Below, piece by piece: positions 16,533 to 24,830 of a DNA stretch of 64,000 bases (positions are counted from its first letter, which is position 1; each line of letters begins with the position of its first letter). Origin of the DNA: CALEMW01 sp035447065. Its GTDB lineage: Bacteria > Krumholzibacteriota > Krumholzibacteriia > LZORAL124-64-63. The translations under genes and the position numbers were made by a program. The stretch covers positions 1-64,000 of the forward strand of contig DAOTGJ010000001.1 in NCBI GenBank assembly GCA_035447065.1, written 5' to 3'. Under the pieces are notes generated by a model, which worked only from the letters and a program-made list of their open reading frames with translations, ran no database searches and was not told where the DNA came from.

Positions 16533-17002
16533 TCTATCAGGCCATCGGCTTGGGGCTGATCATCAGCCTGATCTTCACCGAGATGCTGGGGCTGGCCGCG
16601 GGCGGGCTCATCGTGCCGGGCTACATCGCCCTGTACCTGGATCAGCCGCTGCGCATCGCGGGCACCGTGCTGGCGGCGCTGCTGACCTACGGGTCCGTGA
16701 AGGCGCTGGGGCGCGTGGTGCTGCTGTACGGGCGGCGCACCATGGTGTTCTGCGTGCTGCTGGGGTTCCTCTTCGGGTACCTGACGCGCTACGTCCTGGT
16801 CTTCAACGCCATGTTGGGCACCGGGGTGGACATGTCCATCATCCGGTCCATCGGCTACATCATCCCCGGGCTCATCGCCTACTGGATGCACCGCCAGGGG
16901 ATCCTGGCCACGCTGAGCACCATGATCATGGCCGCGTTCCTGGTGCGGCTGGCCCTGGTCCTGGCCCACGGAGGGAGGCTGATCGATGTGGCGGTCGGAT
17001 AG
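16529..17002 (+). CDS. pgsC: PgsC/CapC-type poly-gamma-glutamate synthase membrane subunit
   Basis: 157 residues, almost wholly hydrophobic, with four to five membrane helices. The N terminus (MIYQAIGLGLIISLIFTEML, then LAAGGLIVPGYIALYLDQP) is the typical CapC signature; FGYLTRYVLVF and SIGYIIPGLIAYWMHRQGILATLSTMIMAAFLVRL follow. In the family, this protein forms the membrane part of the synthase complex with PgsB. The start is GTG 16529, sharing GTGA with the pgsB stop, and the gene runs 17 bases into pgsW, so the three proteins are probably made in fixed ratio. Confidence 0.9.
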   Translation: MIYQAIGLGLIISLIFTEMLGLAAGGLIVPGYIALYLDQPLRIAGTVLAALLTYGSVKALGRVVLLYGRRTMVFCVLLGFLFGYLTRYVLVFNAMLGTGVDMSIIRSIGYIIPGLIAYWMHRQGILATLSTMIMAAFLVRLALVLAHGGRLIDVAVG

Positions 17003-18107
17003 CCGGAAGACCGTGATCCTGGTGGGACTGGCGCTGCTGGCGGTGGCGTTGCAGTTCGGCCTGGAATGGAGCCGTGCGCCCCAGCGGCAGCGCGACTACG
17101 ACGTGAAGATGGCCGCCGCCGTCAAGGCCCACGAGGCCTTCACCGCCCTGCGCCGCCATCAGCGCATGGAGGGCGCGGTGGTGGACCTGGTGAACGATCC
17201 GGCGGGCACCGGTCTGGTGGGCCCCGAGTTCAGCGCCGTCACCAACGCGCGCGGCGATCTGGACGCCAAGCTCACCAGCCTCAATCCCAACTGGGCGGCG
17301 GTGTTCGTGGAGCAGCTGCGCCAGGCGGGGCTGCGGCCGGGCGATCCGGTGGCGGTGGGCGTGTCGGGGTCGTTCCCGGGGCTGAACATCGCGCTGTACG
17401 CGGCGCTGGAGGCGCTGGAGCTGGCGCCCACGGTGATCACCTCGGTGGGCGCGTCCATGTGGGGCGCCAACGATCCGGCCTTCACCTGGCTGGACATGGA
17501 GAGGTACCTGGCGGACGAGCGGATCCTGCACGTGCGCAGCGACGCCGCCACCCTGGGCGGCGGCGACGACATGGGCCGCGGCCTCAGCCCCGAGGGGCGC
17601 CGGCTGCTGCAGCAGGCCATCGACCGCAACGGGGTGCCGCTGCTGGCCACCGAGCACATCGACGACGCCATCACCAAGCGCATGACCTTCTACGAGGAGG
17701 CGGCGCGCGGGCGGCCGTATCGGTGCTTCATCAACGTGGGCGGCGGCGTGGCCAACCTGGGCACCAGCCGCAGCCGCATCCTGATCCAGCCCGGGCTGAA
17801 CATGACCATCGAGGCGGAGAACTGGCCGCGCAAGGGCGTGATCGCGCTCATGGCGGACCGCGGCGTGCCGGTGATCCACTACCTGGAGATCAACCAGCTC
17901 GCGCGGGACCACGGCCTGCCCGTGGCGCCCGACTACCTGCCCGAGGCGGGCGAGGGCGAGATCTTCGTGCGCGACGGCTACCGCCTGGGCCTGGCCGCGG
18001 CGGCGTTCGTGGGCTACGCCCTGCTCTGCGGCGCCGTGCTGGCGCCGGAGCTGCGGCGCGACTTCGTCAACGTGTGGCGCTTCCGCAAGCGCCGGAGGAA
18101 CGGATGA
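16986..18107 (+). CDS. pgsW: PgsW-type poly-gamma-glutamate system protein
   Basis: 373 residues with an N-terminal membrane helix (VILVGLALLAVALQFGLEW) and a second near the C terminus (LGLAAAAFVGYALLCGAVLAPEL), so most of the protein probably faces the periplasm. It resembles the poly-gamma-glutamate system protein seen beside pgsBC in diderms such as Leptospira and Fusobacterium. Marks are TSLNPNWAAVFVEQL, VAVGVSGSFPGLNIALYAAL, TSVGASMWGANDPAFTWLDME and the glycine-rich INVGGGVANLGTS. It may replace the CapA subunit of monoderm systems, since no CapA-like gene is present; that is inference. ATG 16986 lies inside the end of pgsC, and the stop overlaps the next gene (ATGA). Confidence 0.82.
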   Translation: MWRSDSRKTVILVGLALLAVALQFGLEWSRAPQRQRDYDVKMAAAVKAHEAFTALRRHQRMEGAVVDLVNDPAGTGLVGPEFSAVTNARGDLDAKLTSLNPNWAAVFVEQLRQAGLRPGDPVAVGVSGSFPGLNIALYAALEALELAPTVITSVGASMWGANDPAFTWLDMERYLADERILHVRSDAATLGGGDDMGRGLSPEGRRLLQQAIDRNGVPLLATEHIDDAITKRMTFYEEAARGRPYRCFINVGGGVANLGTSRSRILIQPGLNMTIEAENWPRKGVIALMADRGVPVIHYLEINQLARDHGLPVAPDYLPEAGEGEIFVRDGYRLGLAAAAFVGYALLCGAVLAPELRRDFVNVWRFRKRRRNG

Positions 18108-19003
18108 GCAGAGGGATGACGACGGGCTGCGCCCTGGCGCTGGCCCTGACGCTGCTGACCGCGGCGGAGGCCGGCGCGGCCTCGCGCTGGCGCCTGGCCA
18201 CCCCGGTGCGCGCGGCGGGCGAGGCCTGCGTGCGCGTGGGCGGCGAGGCCGTGTCGTACGTGCGTCTGGAGGAGGGCGCGCCCGCGGTGCTGCGGGTGCG
18301 CGGACCGCGGCGGCTGAAGATCGTGACGCGTCACCTGGCGCCCCCGGCGCCCGGCGACGAGGCGGCCTACGTGGTGCATGCGACCATCGACGGCCGTCTG
18401 GACGTGGACCGCCCCGAGCATGCGCCGCGCGCCCTGGGCGCCGACGTGTGCGACGGCGGCGCCCCCGCCGGGGCCCTGCGCCGCAGCTACGTGACCATCC
18501 CCAAGGGCTGGCACGACGTGGAAGTGACCGCCTCCGGCGGCCCCGTGGCCGCGCGCTTCTACCAGGAGCGCACCACCAAGGAGGTGGTCTGGGCGGACTA
18601 CGCCCCGGAGCGCTACGCGTCCGTGGGCCACCTGGAGTTCGACAGCGGCGCCCGCAGCGCCTACTACCGCTTCGACGCCGCGCGGCCCCTGTCCTTCGAG
18701 GTCAGCGGCCCCACGGAGGTGGAGGTCTGGGTGCGCCTGGACTTCGACCACACCATGAGCGGCGTGCAGCCCTTCGCCCTGACGGCCACCCTGGACGGCG
18801 AGCCCTGGCGCGACTTCCACTTCGACTCGGACCGCCTGGACTCGGCCGTCTGGATCGAGCGGCCCGACGTGCTGCCCGGCGAGCGCAAGACCCTGCGCCT
18901 GAAGGTGCCCGGCGGCAAGCACCGCGTGGAGATCCGCTGCCTGAAGCCCGAGGTCTGCGGCATGGCCGCCAAGATCCGCATCCCCGAACGCTCCATCCGC
19001 TAG
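18104..19003 (+). CDS. Exported protein of unknown family in the pgs operon
   Basis: 299 residues with a Sec signal peptide (MSRGMTTGCALALALTLLTAAEAGAA). The mature part looks all-beta: an N-terminal half with RVGGEAVSYVRLEEGAPAVLRVRGPRRLKIVTRHL and a C-terminal half with YYRFDAARPLSFEVSGPTEVEVWVRLDF ... LRLKVPGGKHRVEIRCLKPEVCG. Both halves contain a 'surface a tension/pressure on x, then V-x-V-R-G-P-[RT]-x-[LV]' strand pattern, suggesting two similar sandwich domains. The same pattern recurs at the N terminus of the following barrel protein (LRVTGPGVLSGWVRG). No enzyme motif is seen. The overlap with pgsW (ATGA) and an 8-base gap to the barrel gene suggest a periplasmic link between synthase and outer membrane; this is inference. 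Confidence 0.78.
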   Translation: MSRGMTTGCALALALTLLTAAEAGAASRWRLATPVRAAGEACVRVGGEAVSYVRLEEGAPAVLRVRGPRRLKIVTRHLAPPAPGDEAAYVVHATIDGRLDVDRPEHAPRALGADVCDGGAPAGALRRSYVTIPKGWHDVEVTASGGPVAARFYQERTTKEVVWADYAPERYASVGHLEFDSGARSAYYRFDAARPLSFEVSGPTEVEVWVRLDFDHTMSGVQPFALTATLDGEPWRDFHFDSDRLDSAVWIERPDVLPGERKTLRLKVPGGKHRVEIRCLKPEVCGMAAKIRIPERSIR

Positions 19004-19011
19004 GAGGACGA

Positions 19012-20523
19012 GTGCGACGCCTCACCACCATCATCGCCTGGCTCGCCCTGACGGCGGGCCTCGCCGCCGCCGCGGAGGTCACGCCCCTGCTGCCCGACGA
19101 CGAGGCGGAGACCGCCCTGGTGGGCACCGGCGGCGACGGCAAGGACTACCTGGTGATCGGTCCGGAGGGCGTGGCCCTCCGCGTCACCGGGCCCGGCGTC
19201 CTGTCCGGCTGGGTGCGCGGCCACCTGCCCGGCGCGGAGCCCGCGGAACGCACCGTGACCGTCACCGCCAAGGGCGTGCCCGGCCTGGGCCCGGAGCTGG
19301 TCTACGCGTTCTCGCCGTCGGGCAAGTGGGTCTACGAGGACGGCCGCGCCGGCGCTCCCAGCGGCGGCGTGCGCTTCGAGCCCGTGCAGGTGCCCGCGGG
19401 CAGGCACACGCTCAAGCTGACGCCCAAGGGCGGCACCCTGCTGGCGCGTCTGACCTGGGAGGCGGAGGACGTGTCGGCCCTGGCGGCGCGCACCGGCGTG
19501 GAGGCGGAGCCGGTGAACCCGTGGAGCACCTCGGTGACCGTGGGCCTGGAGACCATCTACGACGACAACTTCCTGCGCTACTCGGATCCCTTCCAGGACG
19601 AGCTGCTCTCCGGCCAGTACCCGCACCGCTTCCAGGCGGACCGCATCGACTCGCACATCATCGCCCCCAGCCTGGACGTGTACGCCCAGCGCAAGCTGAC
19701 GGATTGGGGCAACACGCGCTTCAGCTTCGGCGTGAAGTCCTGGCGCTACGTGCAGGGCGGCATCAAGAACAACACCAGCTTCGACTACCAGGTGCGCCAG
19801 TTCTTCAAGGGCGGCAGGAGCCTGGAGATCGGCTACAACTACGCGCCGCAGCAGTACATCCGCGAGCTCTCGGAACTGCCGCCGGGCAGCGGCGCGGAGG
19901 ACGCCAAGATCTACCAGGAGTTCCGCTACACGCGGAACGTGTTCAACCTGGTCTGGCGCCAGAAGGTGACGGGCAGCGTGAACGGCCGCCTGGAGATCTT
20001 CCGCTCCCTGCGCTACTACAACCAGCCGTTCATGGAGAACGACATCAAGGACCTGGGCTTCCGCCTCACCGCCTACTGGCGGCCCTTCCCCGAGTGGTTC
20101 GTCACCGCCGACTACGGCTACACCGACGCCCCCGCCCGCGGCTACGACGAGGCGGGCGAGACCCGCGAGACCAGCGACAACTCCGACCCCTCCTTCAACG
20201 AGGACATGGCCCAGCTCGACGTGGGCTGGCGTCCGGACTGGGCCGCGGCGGTGCTGGACGAGATCTCCGTGCGCGTGCGCTACGAGGTGTCCTGGTTCAC
20301 CTCGCAGAAGTCCCTGGAGGACGACCCCTACCACGTGGGCCGCATCGACCGCGTGTGGCAGTTCCAGCTGGCCTGGGACAAGGAGCTGCCCAACGGCGTG
20401 GACATGCAGGTCGGCTGGAAATACGCCCGGCGGCGCGTGGAGTCGCCCTGGGACGGCGACATCCATGAAGACAAGGACTACGACCAGCGCCGGTACTGGA
20501 TCGGCCTCACCTACAAGCTCTAG
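19012..20523 (+). CDS. Outer-membrane beta-barrel protein with N-terminal beta-sandwich, in the pgs operon
   Basis: 503 residues. The start is GTG 19012, with AGGAGG overlapping the previous stop codon. After a signal peptide (VRRLTTIIAWLALTAGLAAAAE) comes a periplasmic-type beta domain (to about 160) that resembles a half of the preceding exported protein. From about 170 to the end the sequence alternates aromatic and polar residues in barrel fashion (SVTVGLETIYDDNFLRYS, TRFSFGVKSWRYVQ, LEIGYNYAPQQYI, FRLTAYWRPFPEWFVTADYGYTD, ISVRVRYEVSWFTS, WQFQLAWDKEL, VDMQVGWKYARRR), ending in RRYWIGLTYKL, an outer-membrane insertion signal with aromatic third-from-end character. About 14-16 strands are likely. 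It is a candidate outer-membrane exit or anchor for the Pgs polymer. Confidence 0.82.
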   Translation: MRRLTTIIAWLALTAGLAAAAEVTPLLPDDEAETALVGTGGDGKDYLVIGPEGVALRVTGPGVLSGWVRGHLPGAEPAERTVTVTAKGVPGLGPELVYAFSPSGKWVYEDGRAGAPSGGVRFEPVQVPAGRHTLKLTPKGGTLLARLTWEAEDVSALAARTGVEAEPVNPWSTSVTVGLETIYDDNFLRYSDPFQDELLSGQYPHRFQADRIDSHIIAPSLDVYAQRKLTDWGNTRFSFGVKSWRYVQGGIKNNTSFDYQVRQFFKGGRSLEIGYNYAPQQYIRELSELPPGSGAEDAKIYQEFRYTRNVFNLVWRQKVTGSVNGRLEIFRSLRYYNQPFMENDIKDLGFRLTAYWRPFPEWFVTADYGYTDAPARGYDEAGETRETSDNSDPSFNEDMAQLDVGWRPDWAAAVLDEISVRVRYEVSWFTSQKSLEDDPYHVGRIDRVWQFQLAWDKELPNGVDMQVGWKYARRRVESPWDGDIHEDKDYDQRRYWIGLTYKL

Positions 20524-20526
20524 AGG

Positions 20527-22959
20527 ATGACGATGAACGCGACGACCACCACGCCCCGTATCTTCGCCGGCCTCGGCGTCCTGCTGCTCGCCCTGCTGCC
20601 GCTGGCCCTCGGGGGCTGCGGCGAGGCCGATCCCTACGAGATCCCCGTGTCCCCCTTCCAGGTCATCGGCCGCGTGCCGCTGCCCAGCGAGAACGAGGGG
20701 GTGGCCAGCCTGGGCGACTACGCCTTCGTGGCCGGCGGCCAGGCGGGCCTGCACGTCATCGACATGAGCGTGCCGGGCGCGCCCGTGCTGGTGACCACGG
20801 TCAACACCACCAAGTACGCCGAGAGCGTGGAGGTGGTGCGCACCCTGGTGGGCGGCGAGCTGCGCGACGTGGCGCTGGTGGTGGAGGGCACCGAGGGCAT
20901 CACCTCCTACGACGTGACGGATCCCGCCGCCGCCTTCTCCTTCGAGCAGGGCACCACGGCGGTGGACGGCCAGCGCATCTTCGTGCAGGAGTCCGCGGAT
21001 CCGGACGAGCCCTACATCGTCTACCTGGCGGAGAGCTGGAAGGGCGTGCGGCTCTTCGAGTCGGACCCGGCGCAGGCCGGCCTGCTGGTCTACAACGGCG
21101 TGTTCTCCGGCACCCAGGGCTACGCCATGGGCATCGCCGTGCGCGACGGCTGGGCCTACGTGGCCGACGACGAGATGGGCCTGGCCGTGCTGGACGTGCG
21201 CGCGCGCATCCTGGGCGAGGTGGAGCTGGTGAGCTGGGCCGACACCCCCGGCAACGCCCGCGACGTGGCCCTGGAAGGGGACTACGCCTTCGTGGCCGAC
21301 GGCCTGGAGGGCCTGGCCGTGTTCGAGATCGACGCCGACGCCGCGCCCGTGAAGGTGGCCCAGCTGGACCTCACCGCCTTCAGCCGCTCCATCGCCGTGT
21401 CGCGCGGCTACGCCTTCCTGGCCGCGGACGACGGCGGCGTGCACGTGGTGGACGTGCGCGATCCCGCCCATCCCCGGTACGCCGGCCCCGTGGACGTGAG
21501 CGACGCGTCGGACGTGGCCGTGACCGCGTCGGGCCACGTGATCATCGCCGACCGCGAGGACGGCTTCCTGGTGCTGGGCGGCCCGGACCTGGCCACGGAC
21601 GCCGCCGCCCCCGCGCCCGTCACCACCCTGGCCGCCGCCGGCGCCGGCTTCCACGCCGTGGACCTCGCCTGGACCGCCGTGGGCGACGACGGCCTCTACG
21701 GCGCCGCCGCCGCCTACCGCGTGGCCCACGCCGCCGCCCCCATCACCGGCGAGACCGCCTGGGACGCGGCCACCCAGGTGGACGCCGTGCTGCTGCCCGT
21801 GCCGGCCCCGGCCGGCGTCACGGAGTCGCTCACGCTGACCGGCTTCGCGGCGGGCGAGACGCGCCACTTCGCCGTGCGCGCCGTGGACGACGAAGGCCAC
21901 GTGGGCGCCCTGGCCCCCTCCGCGGCCGCCACCACGGCCTCGGGCTCCCTGAGCGGCGGCGCGGGCGTGAGCCCGGCCTCGGGCGACTTCGAGCAGACGT
22001 TCACCTTCGAGCTCACCTGGCTGGACGAGCAGGGCGACGCCGCCGCCGTCCACGACGTGATCCTGGACGGCGCGCCCCACGCCATGACCCTGGTCTCCGG
22101 CGAGCCGCTCACCGGTGCCCTCTACCGCTACGAGACGCTGCTGGAGCTGGGATCCCACACCCACGCCTTCCACTTCGAGGACGGGGCCGGCAACGGCTTC
22201 ACCACCGCCGCCGCCGCCGGCCCCCAGGTGACCTCGCGCATCCTCTTCACCATGGGCAGCCCCGCCGCCGAGGCCGGCCGCGCCGACGACGAGACCCAGC
22301 ACCAGGTGGCCCTCAGCGACAGCGTGATCGCCTGGCCCACGGAGGTGACCCGCGCCCAGTGGGCCGCCGTCGGCCTGGCCGATCCCAGCACCCACGCCGG
22401 CGCGGACCTGCCCGTGCACAACGTGACCTGGTACGACGCCGTGGCCTTCTGCAACGCCCGGTCGGCGGCCGACGGCCTCACGCCGGCCTACGCCGTGGAC
22501 GGCCTCGCCGTGACCTGGGACCGCGACGCCGACGGCTGGCGCCTGCCCACCGAGGCGGAATGGGAATGGCTCTGCCGCGCCGGCACCGCCACGGCCACGC
22601 CCGGCGGCGCCGTGTCGGCGGACCAGTGCGAGCCCGACGCCGTGCTGGACGCCCAGGCCTGGTCCTGCGCCAACGCCTCGGGTCCGCAGCCCGTGGGCGG
22701 CCTGGCCGCCAACCCCCTGGGCCTGCGCGACATGCTGGGCAACGTGCGCGAGTGGTGCTGGGACTGGTACGCCCCCTACGACGCCGGCCTGCAGCAGGAC
22801 CCCGCCGGCCCGGCCGCGGGCGAGCGGCGCGTGGTGCGCGGCGGGAGCTGGCACTACTACGGCCGCGAGTGCCGCAGCGCCGCCCGCGGCGCCTTCTACC
22901 CCACCAGCGCGGACGACTTCGTGGGCCTGCGCCCGGTGCGCAAGGCGGTCGAGCGATGA
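20527..22959 (+). CDS. Lipoprotein with LVIVD-type beta-propeller, Fn3-like and FGE-fold domains
   Basis: 810 residues. The lipobox is L-G-G-C in the signal MTMNATTTTPRIFAGLGVLLLALLPLALGGC. Residues ~40-350 are LVIVD-type propeller blades (GDYAFVAGGQAGLHVIDMSVP, GWAYVADDEMGLAVLDVR, GYAFLAADDGGVHVVDVRDPAHP). Residues ~360-470 are fibronectin-III-like. The C-terminal ~240 residues are a sulfatase-modifying-factor (FGE) fold (TEVTRAQW, DLPVHNVTWYDAVAFCN, WRLPTEAEWEWLCRAG, NVREWCWDWY, RVVRGGSWHYYGRECRSAAR). The paired catalytic cysteines of true FGE are missing from the GGSW segment, so formylglycine formation is unlikely; a ligand-binding use of the fold is more plausible. It starts 3 bases after the barrel gene and overlaps the next gene (ATGA). 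Confidence 0.87.
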   Translation: MTMNATTTTPRIFAGLGVLLLALLPLALGGCGEADPYEIPVSPFQVIGRVPLPSENEGVASLGDYAFVAGGQAGLHVIDMSVPGAPVLVTTVNTTKYAESVEVVRTLVGGELRDVALVVEGTEGITSYDVTDPAAAFSFEQGTTAVDGQRIFVQESADPDEPYIVYLAESWKGVRLFESDPAQAGLLVYNGVFSGTQGYAMGIAVRDGWAYVADDEMGLAVLDVRARILGEVELVSWADTPGNARDVALEGDYAFVADGLEGLAVFEIDADAAPVKVAQLDLTAFSRSIAVSRGYAFLAADDGGVHVVDVRDPAHPRYAGPVDVSDASDVAVTASGHVIIADREDGFLVLGGPDLATDAAAPAPVTTLAAAGAGFHAVDLAWTAVGDDGLYGAAAAYRVAHAAAPITGETAWDAATQVDAVLLPVPAPAGVTESLTLTGFAAGETRHFAVRAVDDEGHVGALAPSAAATTASGSLSGGAGVSPASGDFEQTFTFELTWLDEQGDAAAVHDVILDGAPHAMTLVSGEPLTGALYRYETLLELGSHTHAFHFEDGAGNGFTTAAAAGPQVTSRILFTMGSPAAEAGRADDETQHQVALSDSVIAWPTEVTRAQWAAVGLADPSTHAGADLPVHNVTWYDAVAFCNARSAADGLTPAYAVDGLAVTWDRDADGWRLPTEAEWEWLCRAGTATATPGGAVSADQCEPDAVLDAQAWSCANASGPQPVGGLAANPLGLRDMLGNVREWCWDWYAPYDAGLQQDPAGPAAGERRVVRGGSWHYYGRECRSAARGAFYPTSADDFVGLRPVRKAVER

Positions 22960-24062
22960 CCGTCACCGGCGCGGACCGCTTCGCGTTCATCGACCGCTTC
23001 CGCGGCCTCATCGGCGTGATGATGGCGCTGGGCCACGCCCAGTACTACGCCAACTCGGCCTGGAGATTCTTCGATCCCCTGGACCCCACCTTCGACACCT
23101 GGGGCCAGTTCGGCATCCGCTACATGGGCTACCTCTGCGCGCCGGGCTTCCTGGTCATGAACGGCGCCATGGTGTGGTGGGCGTGGCAGCGTCGGGTGCG
23201 CAAGGGGGCGTCGGCGGGCCGCGCGAGCTGGGAGATCGCCCAGCGCGCCCTGTTCCTCATCGCCGTGCAGCTGGTGTGGGTCAACGCGAGCTGGAGCGGG
23301 TTCGACCGTCTGCGGCTGGACCATTACGGCATCATCGCCACCATCGGCACGGCCATGCTCATGATGCTGCCCATCATGCGCGCGGGCTGGAAGGTGCGCG
23401 CCGCCGTGGCCGCGGGCGCCGTCGTGCTGCACGCCGCCCTGCTGCGCGTGCCCTACGATCTGGAGGGCTGGGCCCACTACCCCATGCAGTTCTTCGTGGA
23501 CGCCGGCGACTTCAACAAGTACCCGGTGCTGCCCTGGTTCGCCCTGGCCTGCTGGGGCAGCGTCATGGCCCACTGGTGGTTCGAGCGCTGGAGCACGGAC
23601 CGCGAGCGGGCGCTGAAGAGCACGGCCGTGGGCGCCGCGCTGATCCTGGCGGCCATGGCCCTGCGCCAGTGGGGCGGTTCGTTCTGCAACATCTGGCCCG
23701 CGGGCGACTTCCTGAGCTGGAGCTTCGTGCTGGTCCAGAAGTATCCGCCCAGCCTGGTGCACGAGGTGTGGTTCGCCGGCGCGGTGACCTTCATGGTGGG
23801 CGTGGTGGCGTGGCTGGGCCTCTGGCTGCGCCTGAGCGTGTCCTGGCTGGGCGTGGTGGGCAAGGTGCCGCTGTTCTTCTACGCGGTGCACATCCCCATC
23901 CTGGCCATCCCCATGAAGCGGTTCGACCTCTACTACCACCAGGGCGGCGTGGCCGAGTCGTTCCTGACCTGGGTGCTGCTGCTCGCGGTGATGATGCCCC
24001 TGGCGGTGTGGTTCGCCGGCGTGAAGCGGCGCAACCGCTCGTGGCTCATCCGCATGATCTGA
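22956..24062 (+). CDS. DUF1624/HGSNAT-type membrane acyltransferase
   Basis: 368 residues with about 10 membrane helices. The N terminus FIDRFRGLIGVMMALGHAQYY is the R(F/L)RG...M...H motif of the heparan-alpha-glucosaminide N-acetyltransferase / DUF1624 family, which moves acyl groups across the membrane to a sugar or polymer. GIRYMGYLCAPGFLVMNGAMVWW and YAVHIPILAIPMKRFDLYY are further family-like segments. The conserved His lies at about residue 27. It overlaps the FGE-fold lipoprotein gene (ATGA), so it probably belongs to the same envelope pathway; modification of the exported polymer is an attractive guess, not shown. A ten-residue Met-rich stretch (AMLMMLPIM) is simply membrane. Confidence 0.83.
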   Translation: MTVTGADRFAFIDRFRGLIGVMMALGHAQYYANSAWRFFDPLDPTFDTWGQFGIRYMGYLCAPGFLVMNGAMVWWAWQRRVRKGASAGRASWEIAQRALFLIAVQLVWVNASWSGFDRLRLDHYGIIATIGTAMLMMLPIMRAGWKVRAAVAAGAVVLHAALLRVPYDLEGWAHYPMQFFVDAGDFNKYPVLPWFALACWGSVMAHWWFERWSTDRERALKSTAVGAALILAAMALRQWGGSFCNIWPAGDFLSWSFVLVQKYPPSLVHEVWFAGAVTFMVGVVAWLGLWLRLSVSWLGVVGKVPLFFYAVHIPILAIPMKRFDLYYHQGGVAESFLTWVLLLAVMMPLAVWFAGVKRRNRSWLIRMI

Positions 24063-24079
24063 CAGGAAGGGATTCCGCC

Positions 24080-24769
24080 ATGGCCGCCAAGCCCGTCATC
24101 GCCGGCTCGATCTTCGACTTCCTCATCGACCTGGAGCGCAAGAACACGCGCGACTGGTTCCAGGCCAACAAGGACCGCTACGAGGCGGAGTACCGCGGGC
24201 CGGCGCTGGCGTTCGTGGCGGAGATGCAGCCCCTGCTGGACGCCGTGAGCCCGCGCTTCCGCGCCGAGCCCCAGAAGGTGGGCGGGTCCCTGTTCCGCAT
24301 CCACCGCGACACGCGCTTCAGCAACGACAAGACCCCGTACAAGACCCACTGCGGCATCCAGTTCCGTCACGAGCGCGGCAAGGATGCGCACTGCCCCGGC
24401 TACTACCTGCACCTGGATCCCACGGGCTGCTTCCTGGGCGCCGGCATCTGGCATCCGGAGAAGGACGCGCTGCAGGCCATCCGCACCCACCTGGACCGCG
24501 ACGCCGCGGGCTGGAAGAAGGCCGTGGGCGGCCGCGCCTTCGCGTCGCGCTGGCGCCTGGCCGGCGACTCGCTCAAGCGCGCGCCCAAGGGCTGGCCCGC
24601 GGATCATCCGCTGATCGACGACCTGCGCCGCAAGGACTTCATCGCCGTGACGGACCTGGAGCCGGAGGCGGTGGTGGACCCGTCGTTCCATAGGACGCTG
24701 GGCAAGCTGCTGCAGGAGTCGGGACCGCTGCTGCGGTGGCTGTGCGACGCGGTGGGCGTTCCGTTCTAG
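24080..24769 (+). CDS. DUF2461 family protein
   Basis: 229 residues, matching the usual DUF2461 (TIGR02453-type) size. Family marks are FDFLIDLERKNTRDWFQANKDRYEAEYRGPALAFVAEM at the N terminus, VGGSLFRIHRDTRFSNDKTPYKTHCGIQFRH (about 70-100), GYYLHLDPTGCFLGAGIWHPE and LKRAPKGWPADHPLIDDLRRKDF. The family's biochemical function is not known to me. It is cytoplasmic, with no signal. ATG 24080 has AGGAAGG 9 bases upstream and lies 17 bases after the acyltransferase stop, so it is probably the last gene of the long operon, though its link with the surface genes may be incidental. Confidence 0.88.
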   Translation: MAAKPVIAGSIFDFLIDLERKNTRDWFQANKDRYEAEYRGPALAFVAEMQPLLDAVSPRFRAEPQKVGGSLFRIHRDTRFSNDKTPYKTHCGIQFRHERGKDAHCPGYYLHLDPTGCFLGAGIWHPEKDALQAIRTHLDRDAAGWKKAVGGRAFASRWRLAGDSLKRAPKGWPADHPLIDDLRRKDFIAVTDLEPEAVVDPSFHRTLGKLLQESGPLLRWLCDAVGVPF

Positions 24770-24783
24770 CGCGCAAAAGGAAA

Positions 24784-24830
24784 CCCCCGCGTCGATGTCC
24801 TCTGGTGCGAGAGGCGCACGATGCGGGGGG
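24784..24830. terminator. Nested hairpin in the 230-bp gap after the operon
   Basis: An outer stem CCCCCGC (24784-24790) / GCGGGGG (24823-24829) encloses an inner CCTCT/AGAGG hairpin. The T-rich flank (TTTCCTTTT) lies on the minus-strand side. It ends the plus-strand operon only as a factor-dependent or structural block; an intrinsic stop would act on a minus-strand transcript. The rest of 24770-24999 shows nothing but the leader of the next gene. Confidence 0.45.

Noticed and set aside
22240..22956. Active formylglycine-generating enzyme
   Set aside because: The paired active-site cysteines are absent and no sulfatase gene is in the window.
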